A DNA stretch of 64,000 nt from Thermus sp. LT1-2-5 (GTDB lineage: Bacteria; Deinococcota; Deinococci; Deinococcales; Thermaceae): the NCBI RefSeq assembly GCF_040363165.1, contig NZ_BSRG01000001.1, forward strand, positions 310,001 to 374,000, given 5' to 3'. Position numbers and translations under genes: made by a program. The notes beneath the pieces were generated by a model. It did no database searches, had not been told where the DNA came from, and saw only the letters and a list, made by a program, of their open reading frames with translations. Of this stretch, positions 1 to 8,469 are shown one piece after another (position 1 is the first letter of the stretch; the number at the start of each line of letters is the position of its first letter).

Positions 1-1621
1 AGTCGCCATGGAATATGGCTCCCAGCCGGAAGAAGACTTCCGCCAAAGCGCTTTCCCCTGAGGGTAAGGTGGCTTCTTCCACCTCCTCTGATGGCAGAGG
101 AAGCTTGTGGGAAGCCGTTTTCCCAACAAAGACCGTCCAGGCGGCTTCCGCCACCCCCTGCGCTTGGGCCAGGTAGGGCCACTCCCCCGTGGCGGCGTAA
201 AGCTCCAAAAGGGCCAGGGCGGCGAAGCTCTGGTCCGGCAAAAAGGCTTCTTCCCCCAGGCTTCCTCCCCGCCAGGCGTGGCGCAGAAGCCCCTCTTGCC
301 GCATGACCTGGAGGAGAAAGTGGGCCCCCTTGCGGGCCGCCTCCAGATAGCGCCCCTCCCCGAGAAGCCTTCCCCCCTCGGCCAAGGCCCGCACCGCCAG
401 GGCGGACCAGTCCGCCAAGACCTTGTCGTCCAGGGCGGGGGGCCTGCGCCGCCTGCGGGCGGCGAGGAGTTTCTGCCGCACCCGCTCCCGCCAAGGGGCG
501 AAGGCCTCCCCAAGCTCCTTGGCCACCTCCACCTCCCCCCAGGCGGTGAGGACGGAGCGCCCCCCAAGGTCGTCCCCCAGGGCGAAGTAGCGCCGGGCCA
601 AGGGGAAGTCCTCCCCCAAGGCTTCGGCGAGCTCGGCCTCAGTCCAGGTGTAGTAGCGCCCTTCCTCCCCCTCGCTTTCCGCATCCAAGGCGGTGTAGAA
701 CCCCCCCTCCTTGGCCTGCATGGCCAGGAGCCAGTCCAGGGTTCCCCGCGCCACCCGCAGGAAAAGGGGGTCGCCGAAGAGCTTGTAGGCCCCCAGGTAG
801 ACCCGGGCCAGAAGGGCATTATCGTAGAGCATCTTCTCAAAGTGGGGTACCCGCCAGAAGCGGTCCACGCTGTAGCGGTGGAACCCCCCGCCCACCTGGT
901 CGTAGATTCCCCCCAAGGCCATGGCCCTTAGGGTGCTAAGGAGGAAGGTCTTAGCCCGTTCCTCCCCCTCCCAGGCCCGGGCCAGGAGGTAGAGGAGAAG
1001 GGTGCCTTGGGGGAACTTGGGGGCGGGGAGAAACCCTCCCCCCTCGAGGTCAAAGGCCTGGGCCAGGTGGGCCAGGGCCGCCTCCTCTGCCTCCGCCGGC
1101 ACGGGGCCCGGGGGCGGGGTGAGGCTTCGCCAAAGGGCCTGGGCCAAACGTTCCCCCTCCTCCAGAAGGGCCTCCTTTTTCTCCTCCCAGGCCCTCGCCA
1201 CCGCCAGGAGGACCCGCTTGAAGCCGGGGAGGCCCATGCGGTCCTCCTTGGGGAAGTAGGTGCCCCCGAAAAAGGGTTTCCCCTCCGGGGTTAGGAACAG
1301 GCTCATGGGCCAGCCTCCCTGGCCCGTGAGGCTCACCAGGGCCCGCATATAGGCGGCGTCCACATCGGGGCGCTCCTCCCGGTCCACCTTCACCGGGACG
1401 AAGTGGGCGTTGAGGAGGGCCGCCACCTCTGCGTCTTGGAAGCTTTCCCGGTGCATCACGTGGCACCAGTGGCAGGCGTGATAGCCCACGGAAAGGAAGA
1501 TGGGCTTCCCCTCCGCCTGGGCCTTCCGGAAGGCTTCCTCGCCAAAGGGGTGCCAGTCCACGGGGTCTTGGGCGTGGGCCAGGAGATAGGGGCTTAGGGC
1601 GTTCTTGAGCCGGTTTCCCAT
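1..1621 (-). CDS. DUF255 thioredoxin-domain protein (YyaL/SSP411-like), C-terminus cut by window edge
   Basis: Cytosolic protein with an N-terminal thioredoxin-like domain followed by a long alpha/alpha-barrel region of the glycoside hydrolase/epimerase type. The first ~540 residues are visible and the 3' end lies beyond position 1. The N-terminus reads [18 protein letters not shown], and the hallmark CHWCH motif follows at about residue 49 with [12 protein letters not shown] soon after, which identifies the family (YyaL in Bacillus, spermatogenesis-associated protein 20 in animals). The true biochemical role of the family is unsettled; a redox or carbohydrate-related activity is only inferred. 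It is divergent from nadC, with 57 bases between the two starts. Family assignment is sure, function is not. Confidence 0.88.
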   Translation of the reverse strand, partial: MGNRLKNALSPYLLAHAQDPVDWHPFGEEAFRKAQAEGKPIFLSVGYHACHWCHVMHRESFQDAEVAALLNAHFVPVKVDREERPDVDAAYMRALVSLTGQGGWPMSLFLTPEGKPFFGGTYFPKEDRMGLPGFKRVLLAVARAWEEKKEALLEEGERLAQALWRSLTPPPGPVPAEAEEAALAHLAQAFDLEGGGFLPAPKFPQGTLLLYLLARAWEGEERAKTFLLSTLRAMALGGIYDQVGGGFHRYSVDRFWRVPHFEKMLYDNALLARVYLGAYKLFGDPLFLRVARGTLDWLLAMQAKEGGFYTALDAESEGEEGRYYTWTEAELAEALGEDFPLARRYFALGDDLGGRSVLTAWGEVEVAKELGEAFAPWRERVRQKLLAARRRRRPPALDDKVLADWSALAVRALAEGGRLLGEGRYLEAARKGAHFLLQVMRQEGLLRHAWRGGSLGEEAFLPDQSFAALALLELYAATGEWPYLAQAQGVAEAAWTVFVGKTASHKLPLPSEEVEEATLPSGESALAEVFFRLGAIFHGD

Positions 1622-1667
1622 CCCCCTAAGCCTAGCCCCGGGGCCAAGGGCGCCCCCTGGCCTTCCT

Positions 1668-1673
1668 TACAAT
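1668..1673 (+). promoter_or_regulatory. -10 box of a leaderless nadC promoter
   Basis: TACAAT lies 5 nt before the GTG start of nadC, too close for a ribosome-binding site. The same -10/start spacing recurs before many genes in this window, so a leaderless transcript is inferred. No good -35 match is visible 17 nt upstream. Confidence 0.55.
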
Positions 1674-1678
1674 GGGGC

Positions 1679-2521
1679 GTGTTGGGTATCGCCACGGAAT
1701 GGGACGAGCGCCTTCGGGCCTGGCTCGCCGAGGACCTGGGCCACGGGGATCTCACGAGCCGCCTGGTGGTGGACGAGGCCCTTTGGGGCGAGGCGGTCAT
1801 CCTGAGCAAGGGGGAAGGGGTCATCGCCGGGCTTCCCGTAGCGGAACGGGTCTTTCACCTGGCCGACGCCCGGGTGCGCTTCACGCCCCGGGTGGCGGAG
1901 GGGAGTCCCGTGGCCTTTGGGGTGGAGGTGGCCCGCCTCGAGGGCCCCCTGCGGGGGATCCTGGCGGGAGAGCGGCTCGCCCTCAACCTCCTGCAGCGGC
2001 TTTCCGGCATCGCCACCCTCACCCGGGCCTACGTGGAGGCGCTCCAGGGCACCAAGGCCCAGGTCCTGGACACCCGTAAGACTACCCCGGGGCTAAGGGA
2101 CCTCGAGAAGTATGCGGTGCGGGTGGGCGGGGGGAGGAACCACCGCTTCGGGCTCTTCGATGGCATCCTCCTCAAGGAAAACCACATCCGGGCGGCGGGC
2201 GGGGTACGAGAGGCGGTGCGCCGCGCCAAGGCGCAGGCGCCCCACTACCTCAAGGTGGAGGTGGAGGTGACGAGCCTCGCCGAGCTGGAGGAGGCCTTAG
2301 CGGCGGGGGCGGACCTAATCCTCCTGGACAACTTCCCCCCGGAGGCCCTGCTCGAGGCGGTGCGCCGGGTAGGGGGCCGGGTGCCCCTGGAGGCGAGCGG
2401 CAACATGACCCTGGAAAGGGCCCGCATGGCGGCGGAGGCGGGGGTGGACTACGTGAGCGTGGGGGCCCTCACCCACTCCGCTAAGGCCTTGGACCTTTCC
2501 CTCCTGGTGGTGCGGCCATAG
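1679..2521 (+). CDS. nadC: Nicotinate-nucleotide pyrophosphorylase (quinolinate phosphoribosyltransferase)
   Basis: Converts quinolinate and PRPP to nicotinate mononucleotide, CO2 and PPi, the last step of the de novo NAD branch. The 280-residue protein has the usual length. The N-terminus carries the [10 protein letters not shown] signature, and the barrel carries [10 protein letters not shown] and LLKENHI, which bear substrate-binding Arg and Lys residues, plus the C-terminal EASGNM and [10 protein letters not shown] phosphate-binding strands. GTG is taken as start because a TACAAT -10 box sits 5 nt upstream. It is first in a nadC-nadA-nadB operon, with nadA starting 7 nt after its stop. 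No NiaR- or NrtR-type site was recognised. Confidence 0.95.
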   Translation: MLGIATEWDERLRAWLAEDLGHGDLTSRLVVDEALWGEAVILSKGEGVIAGLPVAERVFHLADARVRFTPRVAEGSPVAFGVEVARLEGPLRGILAGERLALNLLQRLSGIATLTRAYVEALQGTKAQVLDTRKTTPGLRDLEKYAVRVGGGRNHRFGLFDGILLKENHIRAAGGVREAVRRAKAQAPHYLKVEVEVTSLAELEEALAAGADLILLDNFPPEALLEAVRRVGGRVPLEASGNMTLERARMAAEAGVDYVSVGALTHSAKALDLSLLVVRP

Positions 2522-2528
2522 CGCTACC

Positions 2529-3488
2529 ATGGGGGCAGGAATGGCCCACGCCTTTCCCCAGACCATGGAAAAGGAAGCGCTTACTCAGGAAATCCAAAGG
2601 CTCAAGGCAGAGCGGGAAGCGGTGATCCTGGCCCACTCCTACCAACTGCCCGAGGTGCAGGAGGTGGCGGACTTCGTGGGAGACTCCCTGGGCCTGGCCC
2701 GGGAGGCCGCCCGCACCCAGGCCAAGGTCATCGTCTTCGCCGGGGTGCACTTCATGGCGGAAACCGCCGCCATCCTAAACCCCGAGAAGACCGTGCTCCT
2801 CCCTGACCTCGAGGCGGGCTGCTCCCTGGCGGACAGCATCCAGCCCGAGGACGTCCTGGCCTGGAAGGCGAAGCACCCCGAGGGTCTGGTGGTGGCCTAC
2901 GTGAACACCCGGGCCGAGATCAAGGCCCTGGCGGACGTGTGCGTCACCAGCGCCAACGCCGTGGAGGTGGTGGCCCGGCTTCCCCAGGACCGGCCCATCT
3001 TCTTCGTTCCCGACATGTTCTTAGGGGCCCACGTGGCCCGGGTGACCGGGCGGAACCTGGACCTCTTCCCCGGGGAGTGCCACGTGCACGCCGGGATCCG
3101 GGAGGAGCACCTTAAGGCGCTTTTGGAAACCCACCCCGAGGCGGAGTTCCTGATCCACCCCGAGTGCGGCTGCGGCACGGGCTGCCTTTACCTCAAACCC
3201 GATGCCAAGATGCTCTCCACCGAGGGCATGGTGCGCTACGCCAAGGAGGCGCCGGCCCAGACCTTCGTGGTGGCCACGGAGGTAGGCATTCTGCACCGCC
3301 TGGCCAAAGAGGCCCCGGGCAAGACCTTCTTCCCGGTGAAGCCCGACGCCGTGTGCCCGTACATGAAGCGGATTACCCTGGAGAAGATTTACCTGTCCCT
3401 CAAGGAGATGCGCCCCGTGGTGCGGGTGCCCGAGGAGGTGGCGAAGCGGGCGCGGCGGGCCCTCGAGGCCATGGTGGCGGTGGGGTAA
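2529..3488 (+). CDS. nadA: Quinolinate synthase A (4Fe-4S)
   Basis: Condenses iminoaspartate (from NadB) with dihydroxyacetone phosphate to quinolinate, using an oxygen-sensitive [4Fe-4S] cluster. The sequence AHSYQLPEVQ near the N-terminus and the three expected cluster cysteines are visible: about C98 in LEAGCS, C213 in HPEC and C276 in AVCPYMK. Length is 319 residues from this ATG. The ATG at 2565 (MEKEAL) fits related N-termini at least as well, so the first 12 residues are uncertain, and there is no clear ribosome-binding site at 2529. The stop TAA shares its last A with the nadB ATG, indicating translational coupling. Confidence 0.94.
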   Translation: MGAGMAHAFPQTMEKEALTQEIQRLKAEREAVILAHSYQLPEVQEVADFVGDSLGLAREAARTQAKVIVFAGVHFMAETAAILNPEKTVLLPDLEAGCSLADSIQPEDVLAWKAKHPEGLVVAYVNTRAEIKALADVCVTSANAVEVVARLPQDRPIFFVPDMFLGAHVARVTGRNLDLFPGECHVHAGIREEHLKALLETHPEAEFLIHPECGCGTGCLYLKPDAKMLSTEGMVRYAKEAPAQTFVVATEVGILHRLAKEAPGKTFFPVKPDAVCPYMKRITLEKIYLSLKEMRPVVRVPEEVAKRARRALEAMVAVG

Positions 3489-4978
3489 TGGAGCGCCTCT
3501 TTGCGGACCTCCTGGTCCTAGGAGCCGGGGTGGCGGGGGTGTACGCCGCCCTGGCGGTGGAGGCCCGGGGCGCCAAAGTCCTCCTCCTGGCCAAGGACCC
3601 CATGCCCTCCGGCTCCACCCCCTGGGCCCAGGGAGGGGTGGCCTTCCCCCTGGACGAGGAGGACCTGGAGGCCCACCTCCAGGACACCCTGCGGGCCGGG
3701 CGGGGCCTGGTGGAGGAGGCCGTGGCCCGTTCCATCCTGGCGGAAGCTCCCCGCCACCTGGAACGGCTTAAGGCCTTGGGCCTTCCCTTCCACCCCGAGC
3801 CCACCCGGGAAGGGGGGCACTCCCGGCCCCGGGTGCGCCACCTGGGCGGGGACCGAAGCGGCCTCCTCCTCCTCCAGGGGCTCCTCGCCCACCTGCGAAG
3901 CCCCGTCCTGGAGGGATATACGGCGGCAAGCCTCCTCCTGGCCCGAGGGCGGGTGGCCGGGGCCCTGGCCCTTTCCCCCCAGGGCCCGGTGGAGGTCCGG
4001 GCCGGGGCCGTGCTCCTGGCCACGGGGGGGTTCGGGCGGCTTTTCCCCGTCACCACCAACCCGGAAGGGGCCACGGGGGACGGGATGGCCTTGGCCTTCC
4101 GCGCCGGAGGGGTGCTGAGGGACCTGGAGTTCGTCCAGTTCCACCCCACCGCCCTGCCCAATGGGGCCCTCATCTCCGAGGCTTGCCGGGGGGAGGGGGC
4201 CCTCCTCCTGAACGCCCGGGGGGAGCGCTTCATGGGGCGGTACGACCCCCTCCTGGAGCTCGCCCCTCGGGACGTGGTGGCCCGGGCGGTGCACCGGGAG
4301 TGGGAGGCCTCGGGAGGGGTATACCTGGACCTAAGGCCCATCCCCCACTTGGAAGCCCGCTTCCCCACCGTGGTGGCCTCGGCCCGGGCCCTGGGGCTTG
4401 ACCCCACGAGGGAGCCCCTTCCCGTGGCCCCCGCCGCCCACTACGCCATGGGCGGGGTGAGGACGGACCTGAGGGGCTACACCGGCCTTCCTGGGCTCTA
4501 CGCCGCTGGGGAGGTGGCCTCCACGGGGTTTCACGGAGCGAACCGCCTGGCCTCCAATAGCCTTTTGGAAGGGCTCGTCATGGGGGAGCGGGCGGCCTTG
4601 GCGGCCTTGGAGGACCTGGCCTTTCCCCCCAAGGCGGAGGCCCTGCCCGCCTTGGCCCTGGACCCCCGGCACCTTCCCGCCCTCCGGGCCCAAATGGAGC
4701 GGGCGGGGGTGGTGCGCTCGGGGGAGGCCTTGCGGCAGGCCCTGGCCTTTGCCGAGGCCCTGCCCCTAGAGGAGGTGCCTCCCCACAAGGCTACCCGCCC
4801 TGCCCTGGAGGCGGGGCATCTGGCCCTCCTCGCCCGGCTCCTCCTCCGGATGGCCCTCCTGCGCCAGGAAAGCCGCGGGGCCCACTTCCGCGAGGACTTC
4901 CCCGAGGAGGCGGAGGAGGCCTACCACCTCGAGGCCCAAGGCCCCCACGTGCGCCGGGTTCCCGTGGGCGTAAGATAG
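3488..4978 (+). CDS. nadB: L-aspartate oxidase
   Basis: FAD enzyme oxidising L-aspartate to iminoaspartate, the substrate of NadA. The N-terminal dinucleotide-binding motif LGAGVAGVYAA is present. So are the SGSTPWAQGGVA segment, the HLGGDRSG loop, EFVQFHPT, and the FAD-contacting AAGEVASTGFHGANRLASNS region, all typical of the succinate dehydrogenase/fumarate reductase flavoprotein fold. The protein is 496 residues, slightly shorter than E. coli NadB because the C-terminal helical part is reduced. The frame is open further upstream, but the ATG overlapping the nadA stop (TAATG) is the sensible start. Third gene of the NAD operon. Confidence 0.95.
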   Translation: MERLFADLLVLGAGVAGVYAALAVEARGAKVLLLAKDPMPSGSTPWAQGGVAFPLDEEDLEAHLQDTLRAGRGLVEEAVARSILAEAPRHLERLKALGLPFHPEPTREGGHSRPRVRHLGGDRSGLLLLQGLLAHLRSPVLEGYTAASLLLARGRVAGALALSPQGPVEVRAGAVLLATGGFGRLFPVTTNPEGATGDGMALAFRAGGVLRDLEFVQFHPTALPNGALISEACRGEGALLLNARGERFMGRYDPLLELAPRDVVARAVHREWEASGGVYLDLRPIPHLEARFPTVVASARALGLDPTREPLPVAPAAHYAMGGVRTDLRGYTGLPGLYAAGEVASTGFHGANRLASNSLLEGLVMGERAALAALEDLAFPPKAEALPALALDPRHLPALRAQMERAGVVRSGEALRQALAFAEALPLEEVPPHKATRPALEAGHLALLARLLLRMALLRQESRGAHFREDFPEEAEEAYHLEAQGPHVRRVPVGVR

Positions 4979-4992
4979 GGGAGGAGGTTCCC

Positions 4993-5469
4993 ATGAAAGG
5001 GCATCCCGAGGTGATCCAGAGCCTACAAGACAGGCTTTCCGAGGAGCTTGCCGCCATCTTGCAGTACATGGTTCATGCGGAGATGGCGGAGAACTGGGGC
5101 TTCAAGGCCCTGGCCCGCCACCTGAAGGCCCACGCCATCACCGAGATGCGCCATGCGGAGAGGCACATCGAGCGGATCCTCTTCTTGGAAGGTTTCCCCG
5201 AGGTGAGCCGCATTGGGGAGATCCGCATCGGCAAGAGCGTGGAGGAGATCCTCTTCCGCGACTACGAGGGGGAGTTGATGGCGGTGAAGGGCTACAACGA
5301 AACCATGAACCTGGCCCAGTCCCTGGGGGACAACGGCACCCGGGACCTGGTGGCGGAAATCCTCAAGGACGAGGAGGCCCACGTGGACTGGCTGGAGACG
5401 CAACGGGAGCTCAAGGAACAGATGGGCCTCGCCAACTACCTGCAGTACCTGGCGGGGGAGGCGGAGTAA
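4993..5469 (+). CDS. bfr: Bacterioferritin
   Basis: Iron storage and detoxification protein forming a 24-mer cage that oxidises Fe(II) and may bind haem between subunits. The 158-residue four-helix bundle shows the ferroxidase ligands E18, E51, H54, E93, an Glu at 126/127 and H129 (DEEAH). Met52, the position of the axial haem ligand in bacterioferritins, is present. A strong GGAGG ribosome-binding site precedes the ATG, 14 nt after nadB. It may be cotranscribed with the nad operon, whose NadA needs an Fe-S cluster, though that functional link is inference. Its stop codon directly abuts the stop of the convergent hxlR-like gene. Confidence 0.94.
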   Translation: MKGHPEVIQSLQDRLSEELAAILQYMVHAEMAENWGFKALARHLKAHAITEMRHAERHIERILFLEGFPEVSRIGEIRIGKSVEEILFRDYEGELMAVKGYNETMNLAQSLGDNGTRDLVAEILKDEEAHVDWLETQRELKEQMGLANYLQYLAGEAE

Positions 5470-5796
5470 CTAGGCCACGGGCGCCTTCAGGTTCTTGCGG
5501 GCCCATCGATCGATGGCGGCGATAACCGCCTCCAATTCCCGGCCCGCCTCGGTGAGGCTGTAGCGGGTCCTGGGGGGCATGTGGGACTCCACCCGCTTCT
5601 CCACCAGGCCCAGGGAAACCAGATGCTCTAAGCGCTGGGAAAGCGTGGCGGGGTTCACGCCACCGATGGCCCGGGAAAGCTCATTGAAGCCCTTAGGGCC
5701 CTCGAGGAGGGCGCGGACGATGTGCAAGGTCCACTTCTCCTGAAGGAGGTTAAGGGCCGCGTAGACCGGGCAGAAGGCCGCCTCGTGCTCGGCCAT
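5470..5796 (-). CDS. HxlR-family winged-helix transcriptional regulator
   Basis: Small DNA-binding regulator of 108 residues consisting of one winged helix-turn-helix. The family signature is clear: a cysteine near the N-terminus in FCPVYAAL, then QEKWTLHIVRALL, GPKGFNELSRAIGGVNPATLSQRLEHL (recognition helix), and the wing with PPRTRYSLTEAG. HxlR proteins often sense aldehydes or redox stress through that cysteine. The target is unknown; the nearest divergent gene is the FBP aldolase/phosphatase, 128 nt away. The start at 5796 is chosen because a perfect TACAAT box lies 6 nt upstream; the open frame extends further but without protein-like sequence. Confidence 0.9.
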   Translation of the reverse strand: MAEHEAAFCPVYAALNLLQEKWTLHIVRALLEGPKGFNELSRAIGGVNPATLSQRLEHLVSLGLVEKRVESHMPPRTRYSLTEAGRELEAVIAAIDRWARKNLKAPVA

Positions 5797-5802
5797 GGGA
5801 CC

Positions 5803-5808
5803 ATTGTA
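5803..5808 (-). promoter_or_regulatory. -10 box of leaderless hxlR-family promoter
   Basis: TACAAT on the minus strand, 6 nt before the ATG at 5796. It supports that start and a leaderless transcript. No -35 match is evident. Confidence 0.55.
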
Positions 5809-5924
5809 CCACGGGGCCTGGGGCCACGGATTTCCCTGTTTCCACGCGTATGGCGCGGATTTTGCTTGCCCACCTTGCCTTCCCCGGGTTCCTTGTGGAA
5901 GCATGGAAGGAAAAGGAGGTGGGT

Positions 5925-7016
5925 ATGGAGATCACGCTTTCCGTGCTCAAAGCGGATATCGGCTCCGTGGGCGGGCACACCTTGCCAAGCCGCCGGGTGC
6001 TCGCCAAGGTGGAGGCGGTGGGGCGGGAGGCGGTAGGCCGCCTGCTCCTAGACGCCTACGTCTTCCACATCGGCGACGACATCGTCCTCCTCATGAGCCA
6101 CACCCAGGGCCCCCGCCACCCCGAGGTGCACGGCCTTGCCTGGCGGGCCTTTCAGGAGGGAACGGCGGTGGCCAAGGAGGAGGGGCTTTACGGGGCGGGT
6201 CAGGACCTCTTGAAGGACGCCTTCACCGGCAACCTCCACGGCCTAGGCCCCCAGGTGGCGGAGATGACCTTTGAGGAGCGGCCCGCCGAGCCCTTTTTGG
6301 TTTTGGCGGCGGACAAAACCGAGCCCGGGGCCTTTAACCTCCCCCTGTACCTGGCCTTCGCCGATCCCATGTACGCCTCGGGCCTCCTCCTTTCGCCCGA
6401 CCTGAGGCCAGGCTTTCGCTTTCGCATCATGGACCTGGCCCAGACGGAGCGGGACAGCTACATCACCCTGGACGCCCCCGAGCGGCTTTACGATATCGCC
6501 ACCCTGCTTCGCGACTCCCACCGCTTCGCCCTCGAGTCCATCTGGTCCCGCAAGCACGGGGAGATCGCCGCGGTGGTGAGCACCACCCGGCTAAGGAACA
6601 TTGCGGGCCGCTACGTGGGCAAGGACGACCCGGTGGCCCTCATCCGCACCCAGAAGATCTTCCCCGCCACGGAGGAGTTCGGTCCGCCCTTCGCCCTGGC
6701 CCCCTTCGTGGCCGGGGACACCCGGGGAAGCCACCATATGCCCCTGATGCCGGTGAAGGCCAACACCCAGGCTTCCAGCTTTTTCTGCGTCCCCATGGTC
6801 TGCGGCCTCGCTTTTTCCCTCAAGGAAGGGAGGTTTTCCGAACCCGTGGACCTCTTTGCCGACCCCGTGTGGGATGCGGTGCGGGCCAAGGTGGTAGAGA
6901 AGGCCCAGGAGATGCGCCGCCAGGGCTTCTACGGCCCTGCCATGCTCCCTATGGAGGAGCTGGAGTATACGGGGATTGCGGAGCGGCTGAAGGAGCTAGC
7001 CCAGGAGTTCACGTAG
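5925..7016 (+). CDS. fbp: Fructose-1,6-bisphosphate aldolase/phosphatase (class V FBPase)
   Basis: Bifunctional gluconeogenic enzyme of archaea and deep-branching thermophiles. It condenses triose phosphates to FBP and dephosphorylates it to fructose 6-phosphate in one active site. The 363-residue protein begins MEITLSVLKADIGSVGGHT, the family's metal-binding N-terminus, and contains DDIVLLMSHTQG, DKTEPGAFNLPLY, and YVGKDDPVALIRT with the Schiff-base lysine, followed by a C-terminal GFYGPAMLP. ATG 5925 is preceded by AAAGGAGGTG, a very strong ribosome-binding site. Divergent from the HxlR gene, it precedes KDPG aldolase by 9 nt and fits growth on acids, where hexoses must be made from trioses. 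Confidence 0.96.
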   Translation: MEITLSVLKADIGSVGGHTLPSRRVLAKVEAVGREAVGRLLLDAYVFHIGDDIVLLMSHTQGPRHPEVHGLAWRAFQEGTAVAKEEGLYGAGQDLLKDAFTGNLHGLGPQVAEMTFEERPAEPFLVLAADKTEPGAFNLPLYLAFADPMYASGLLLSPDLRPGFRFRIMDLAQTERDSYITLDAPERLYDIATLLRDSHRFALESIWSRKHGEIAAVVSTTRLRNIAGRYVGKDDPVALIRTQKIFPATEEFGPPFALAPFVAGDTRGSHHMPLMPVKANTQASSFFCVPMVCGLAFSLKEGRFSEPVDLFADPVWDAVRAKVVEKAQEMRRQGFYGPAMLPMEELEYTGIAERLKELAQEFT

Positions 7017-7019
7017 CAT
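7014..7019 (+). promoter_or_regulatory. Candidate -10 box of leaderless eda promoter
   Basis: TAGCAT ends 6 nt before the GTG start of the KDPG aldolase gene and includes the TAG stop of fbp. It matches the TANNNT-N6-start pattern of this window, so the aldolase may have its own promoter as well as read-through. Confidence 0.35.
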
Positions 7020-7025
7020 AAGGGC

Positions 7026-7640
7026 GTGGAGGTCCTCGAGGCTTTAGCGAAGGCCCGTCTCCTGCCCCTTCTCACCGTGCGGGGCGGTGAGGACCTTTGG
7101 GGCTTAGCCCGGGTGTTGCGGGAAGAAGGGGTCGAGGTTTTGGAGATTACCCTTCGTACGCCCCAAGGGCTCGAGGCGCTCAAGGCGTTGCGGGATAGAG
7201 GCTTATTCCTCGGCGCGGGCACGGTTCGTAGCCCGAAGGAGGCAGAGGCGGCCTTGGCCGCGGGCGCGCGGTTTTTGGTTTCGCCGGGTCTAAAGGAGGA
7301 GGTGGCCCGGTTAGCCCAAGAGGAAGGTGTGCCCTACTTTCCCGGCGTCCTCACCCCCACGGAGGTGGAAAGGGCTTTGGAGCTTGGCCTTTTCGCCCTC
7401 AAGTTCTTTCCCGCAGAGCCTTTTCGGGGCGCTCAGGTGCTTAGGGCCTACGCCGAGGTTTTCCCGGAGGTACGCTTCCTTCCCACGGGAGGGATCCAGG
7501 AAGAGCACCTTCCCCTTTATGCTCCCTTGCCCAACCTTTTGGCCGTCGGGGGAAGCTGGCTCCTAACGGGGCAGATGGATCAGATCCGCGCGCGTATCCG
7601 CACGGCCAAGGGTATCCTCAGGCCCCAAGCTCACGGCTGA
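7026..7640 (+). CDS. eda: 2-dehydro-3-deoxyphosphogluconate (KDPG/KDPGal) aldolase
   Basis: Class I aldolase cleaving 2-keto-3-deoxy-6-phosphogluconate to pyruvate and glyceraldehyde 3-phosphate. The 204-residue TIM barrel shows EITLRTPQGLEAL (catalytic Glu), GAGTV, FLVSPG, YFPGVLTPTEV, LKFFPAE with the Schiff-base lysine, and FLPTGGI, all expected. It pairs with the KDG kinase at 12950, which makes its substrate. Start is GTG. Codons are richer in A/T at third positions (TTG, TTT, CTT) than the neighbouring nad and fbp genes, as in the next three genes, suggesting later acquisition. The last 23 bases overlap the end of the convergent IclR gene. Confidence 0.93.
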   Translation: MEVLEALAKARLLPLLTVRGGEDLWGLARVLREEGVEVLEITLRTPQGLEALKALRDRGLFLGAGTVRSPKEAEAALAAGARFLVSPGLKEEVARLAQEEGVPYFPGVLTPTEVERALELGLFALKFFPAEPFRGAQVLRAYAEVFPEVRFLPTGGIQEEHLPLYAPLPNLLAVGGSWLLTGQMDQIRARIRTAKGILRPQAHG

Positions 7641-8379
7641 CGCGCCGGGCTGTGTCCTGGACTGCCTCGGCCACCTCGGGGATGCGGTGCTCGTCCAGGT
7701 AGACGGAGGCGGTGGAAACGCTTACCGCCGCCACAGGCTCCCCTTGGCCATTGAGGATGGGAGCGGCCACGCATCGCACTCCGGGTTCGTTTTCCTCTAG
7801 GTCTAAGGCGTATCCCCGGGCCCGGGTAAGGCGTAGCTCCTCGCGAAAGGCTTGATAGTCCGTTACCGTCCTGGGGGTGCGTTTCAGGCCAGGGGTGAAG
7901 GCCTCTCGCCATCGCTCTTCAGGAAGGAAGGCCAAGATGGCCTTGCCCAAGGCTGTGGACTGGGCGGGGAAGCGGCTGCCGATTTGGCTAGCCAAAACAA
8001 GCTCGCGCTTGCCTGGGACCTTATCGATATAGACAACTTCCCGACCCTCCAAAACGGCCAGGTGCACCGTCTCCTTCGTGGTGTCCCGGAGGGCCTCGAG
8101 GTGGGGGCGGGCCAGGGCGGGAAGGTGTAACTGGCCGTAGGCCTTAAACCCCAAGCGGATCAGCTTGGGCCCAAGAAAGTAGCCTTTTCGCGGCTCGTGG
8201 CGCAGGTAGCCTGCCCGGCTAAGGGCGCTGAGGATCCGGTGGGCCGTGCTTCGGCTAAGCCCTAAGGTTTCGGCGAGGCTTTTTAGGTCGTGCACCCCCT
8301 CGGCCACTCGCTCCATGAGCCACAAGCCGCGGAGAAGGGTCTGGGCACCCTCCGTTTCCTCCAGGGTTTCCCGCCGCAT
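7618..8379 (-). CDS. IclR-family transcriptional regulator (KdgR-like role)
   Basis: DNA-binding regulator of 253 residues with an N-terminal winged helix (LKSLAETLGLSRSTAHRILSAL) and a C-terminal effector-binding GAF-like domain (ETVHLAVLEGREVVYIDKV, PAQSTALGKAILAF, GYALDLEENEPGVRCVAAPI). IclR proteins commonly sense small acids. Its position between KDPG aldolase and a TRAP transporter makes a sugar-acid or keto-deoxy sugar acid the likely effector, as for KdgR. The ATG at 8379 is chosen because a perfect TATAAT lies 6 nt upstream. It is divergent from dctP across 90 bases holding a palindrome that overlaps the dctP -35 box. Confidence 0.92.
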   Translation of the reverse strand: MRRETLEETEGAQTLLRGLWLMERVAEGVHDLKSLAETLGLSRSTAHRILSALSRAGYLRHEPRKGYFLGPKLIRLGFKAYGQLHLPALARPHLEALRDTTKETVHLAVLEGREVVYIDKVPGKRELVLASQIGSRFPAQSTALGKAILAFLPEERWREAFTPGLKRTPRTVTDYQAFREELRLTRARGYALDLEENEPGVRCVAAPILNGQGEPVAAVSVSTASVYLDEHRIPEVAEAVQDTARRVSRELGA

Positions 8380-8385
8380 ATTTCC

Positions 8386-8391
8386 ATTATA
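8386..8391 (-). promoter_or_regulatory. -10 box of leaderless iclR-family promoter
   Basis: Consensus TATAAT on the minus strand, 6 nt before the ATG at 8379. This is one of the clearest members of the leaderless set here. Confidence 0.65.
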
Positions 8392-8405
8392 TGGGAGCAG
8401 GAGGG

Positions 8406-8438
8406 ATATTGACAATATGTGGGAGTAGGTAGTATATA
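8406..8438 (+). promoter_or_regulatory. dctP promoter with overlapping palindromic operator
   Basis: TTGACA at 8409-8414 and TATATA at 8433-8438, 18 nt apart, form a strong promoter for the TRAP operon. The -35 box sits inside a perfect inverted repeat, ATATTG-A-CAATAT (8406-8418), a plausible operator for the adjacent IclR regulator. GGGAG-type direct repeats preceded by AT-rich bases also occur at 8393, 8421 and (GGGAC) 8441. Binding is inferred. Confidence 0.6.
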
Positions 8439-8469
8439 GTGGGACGAAAAGGAAAGGCGGTGAGCGGCG

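Noticed and set aside
3164-3487. Upstream extension of nadB by 108 codons
   Set aside because: The extension lies inside nadA and reads as Gly/Arg/Pro shadow; the FAD motif starts right after the ATG at 3488.
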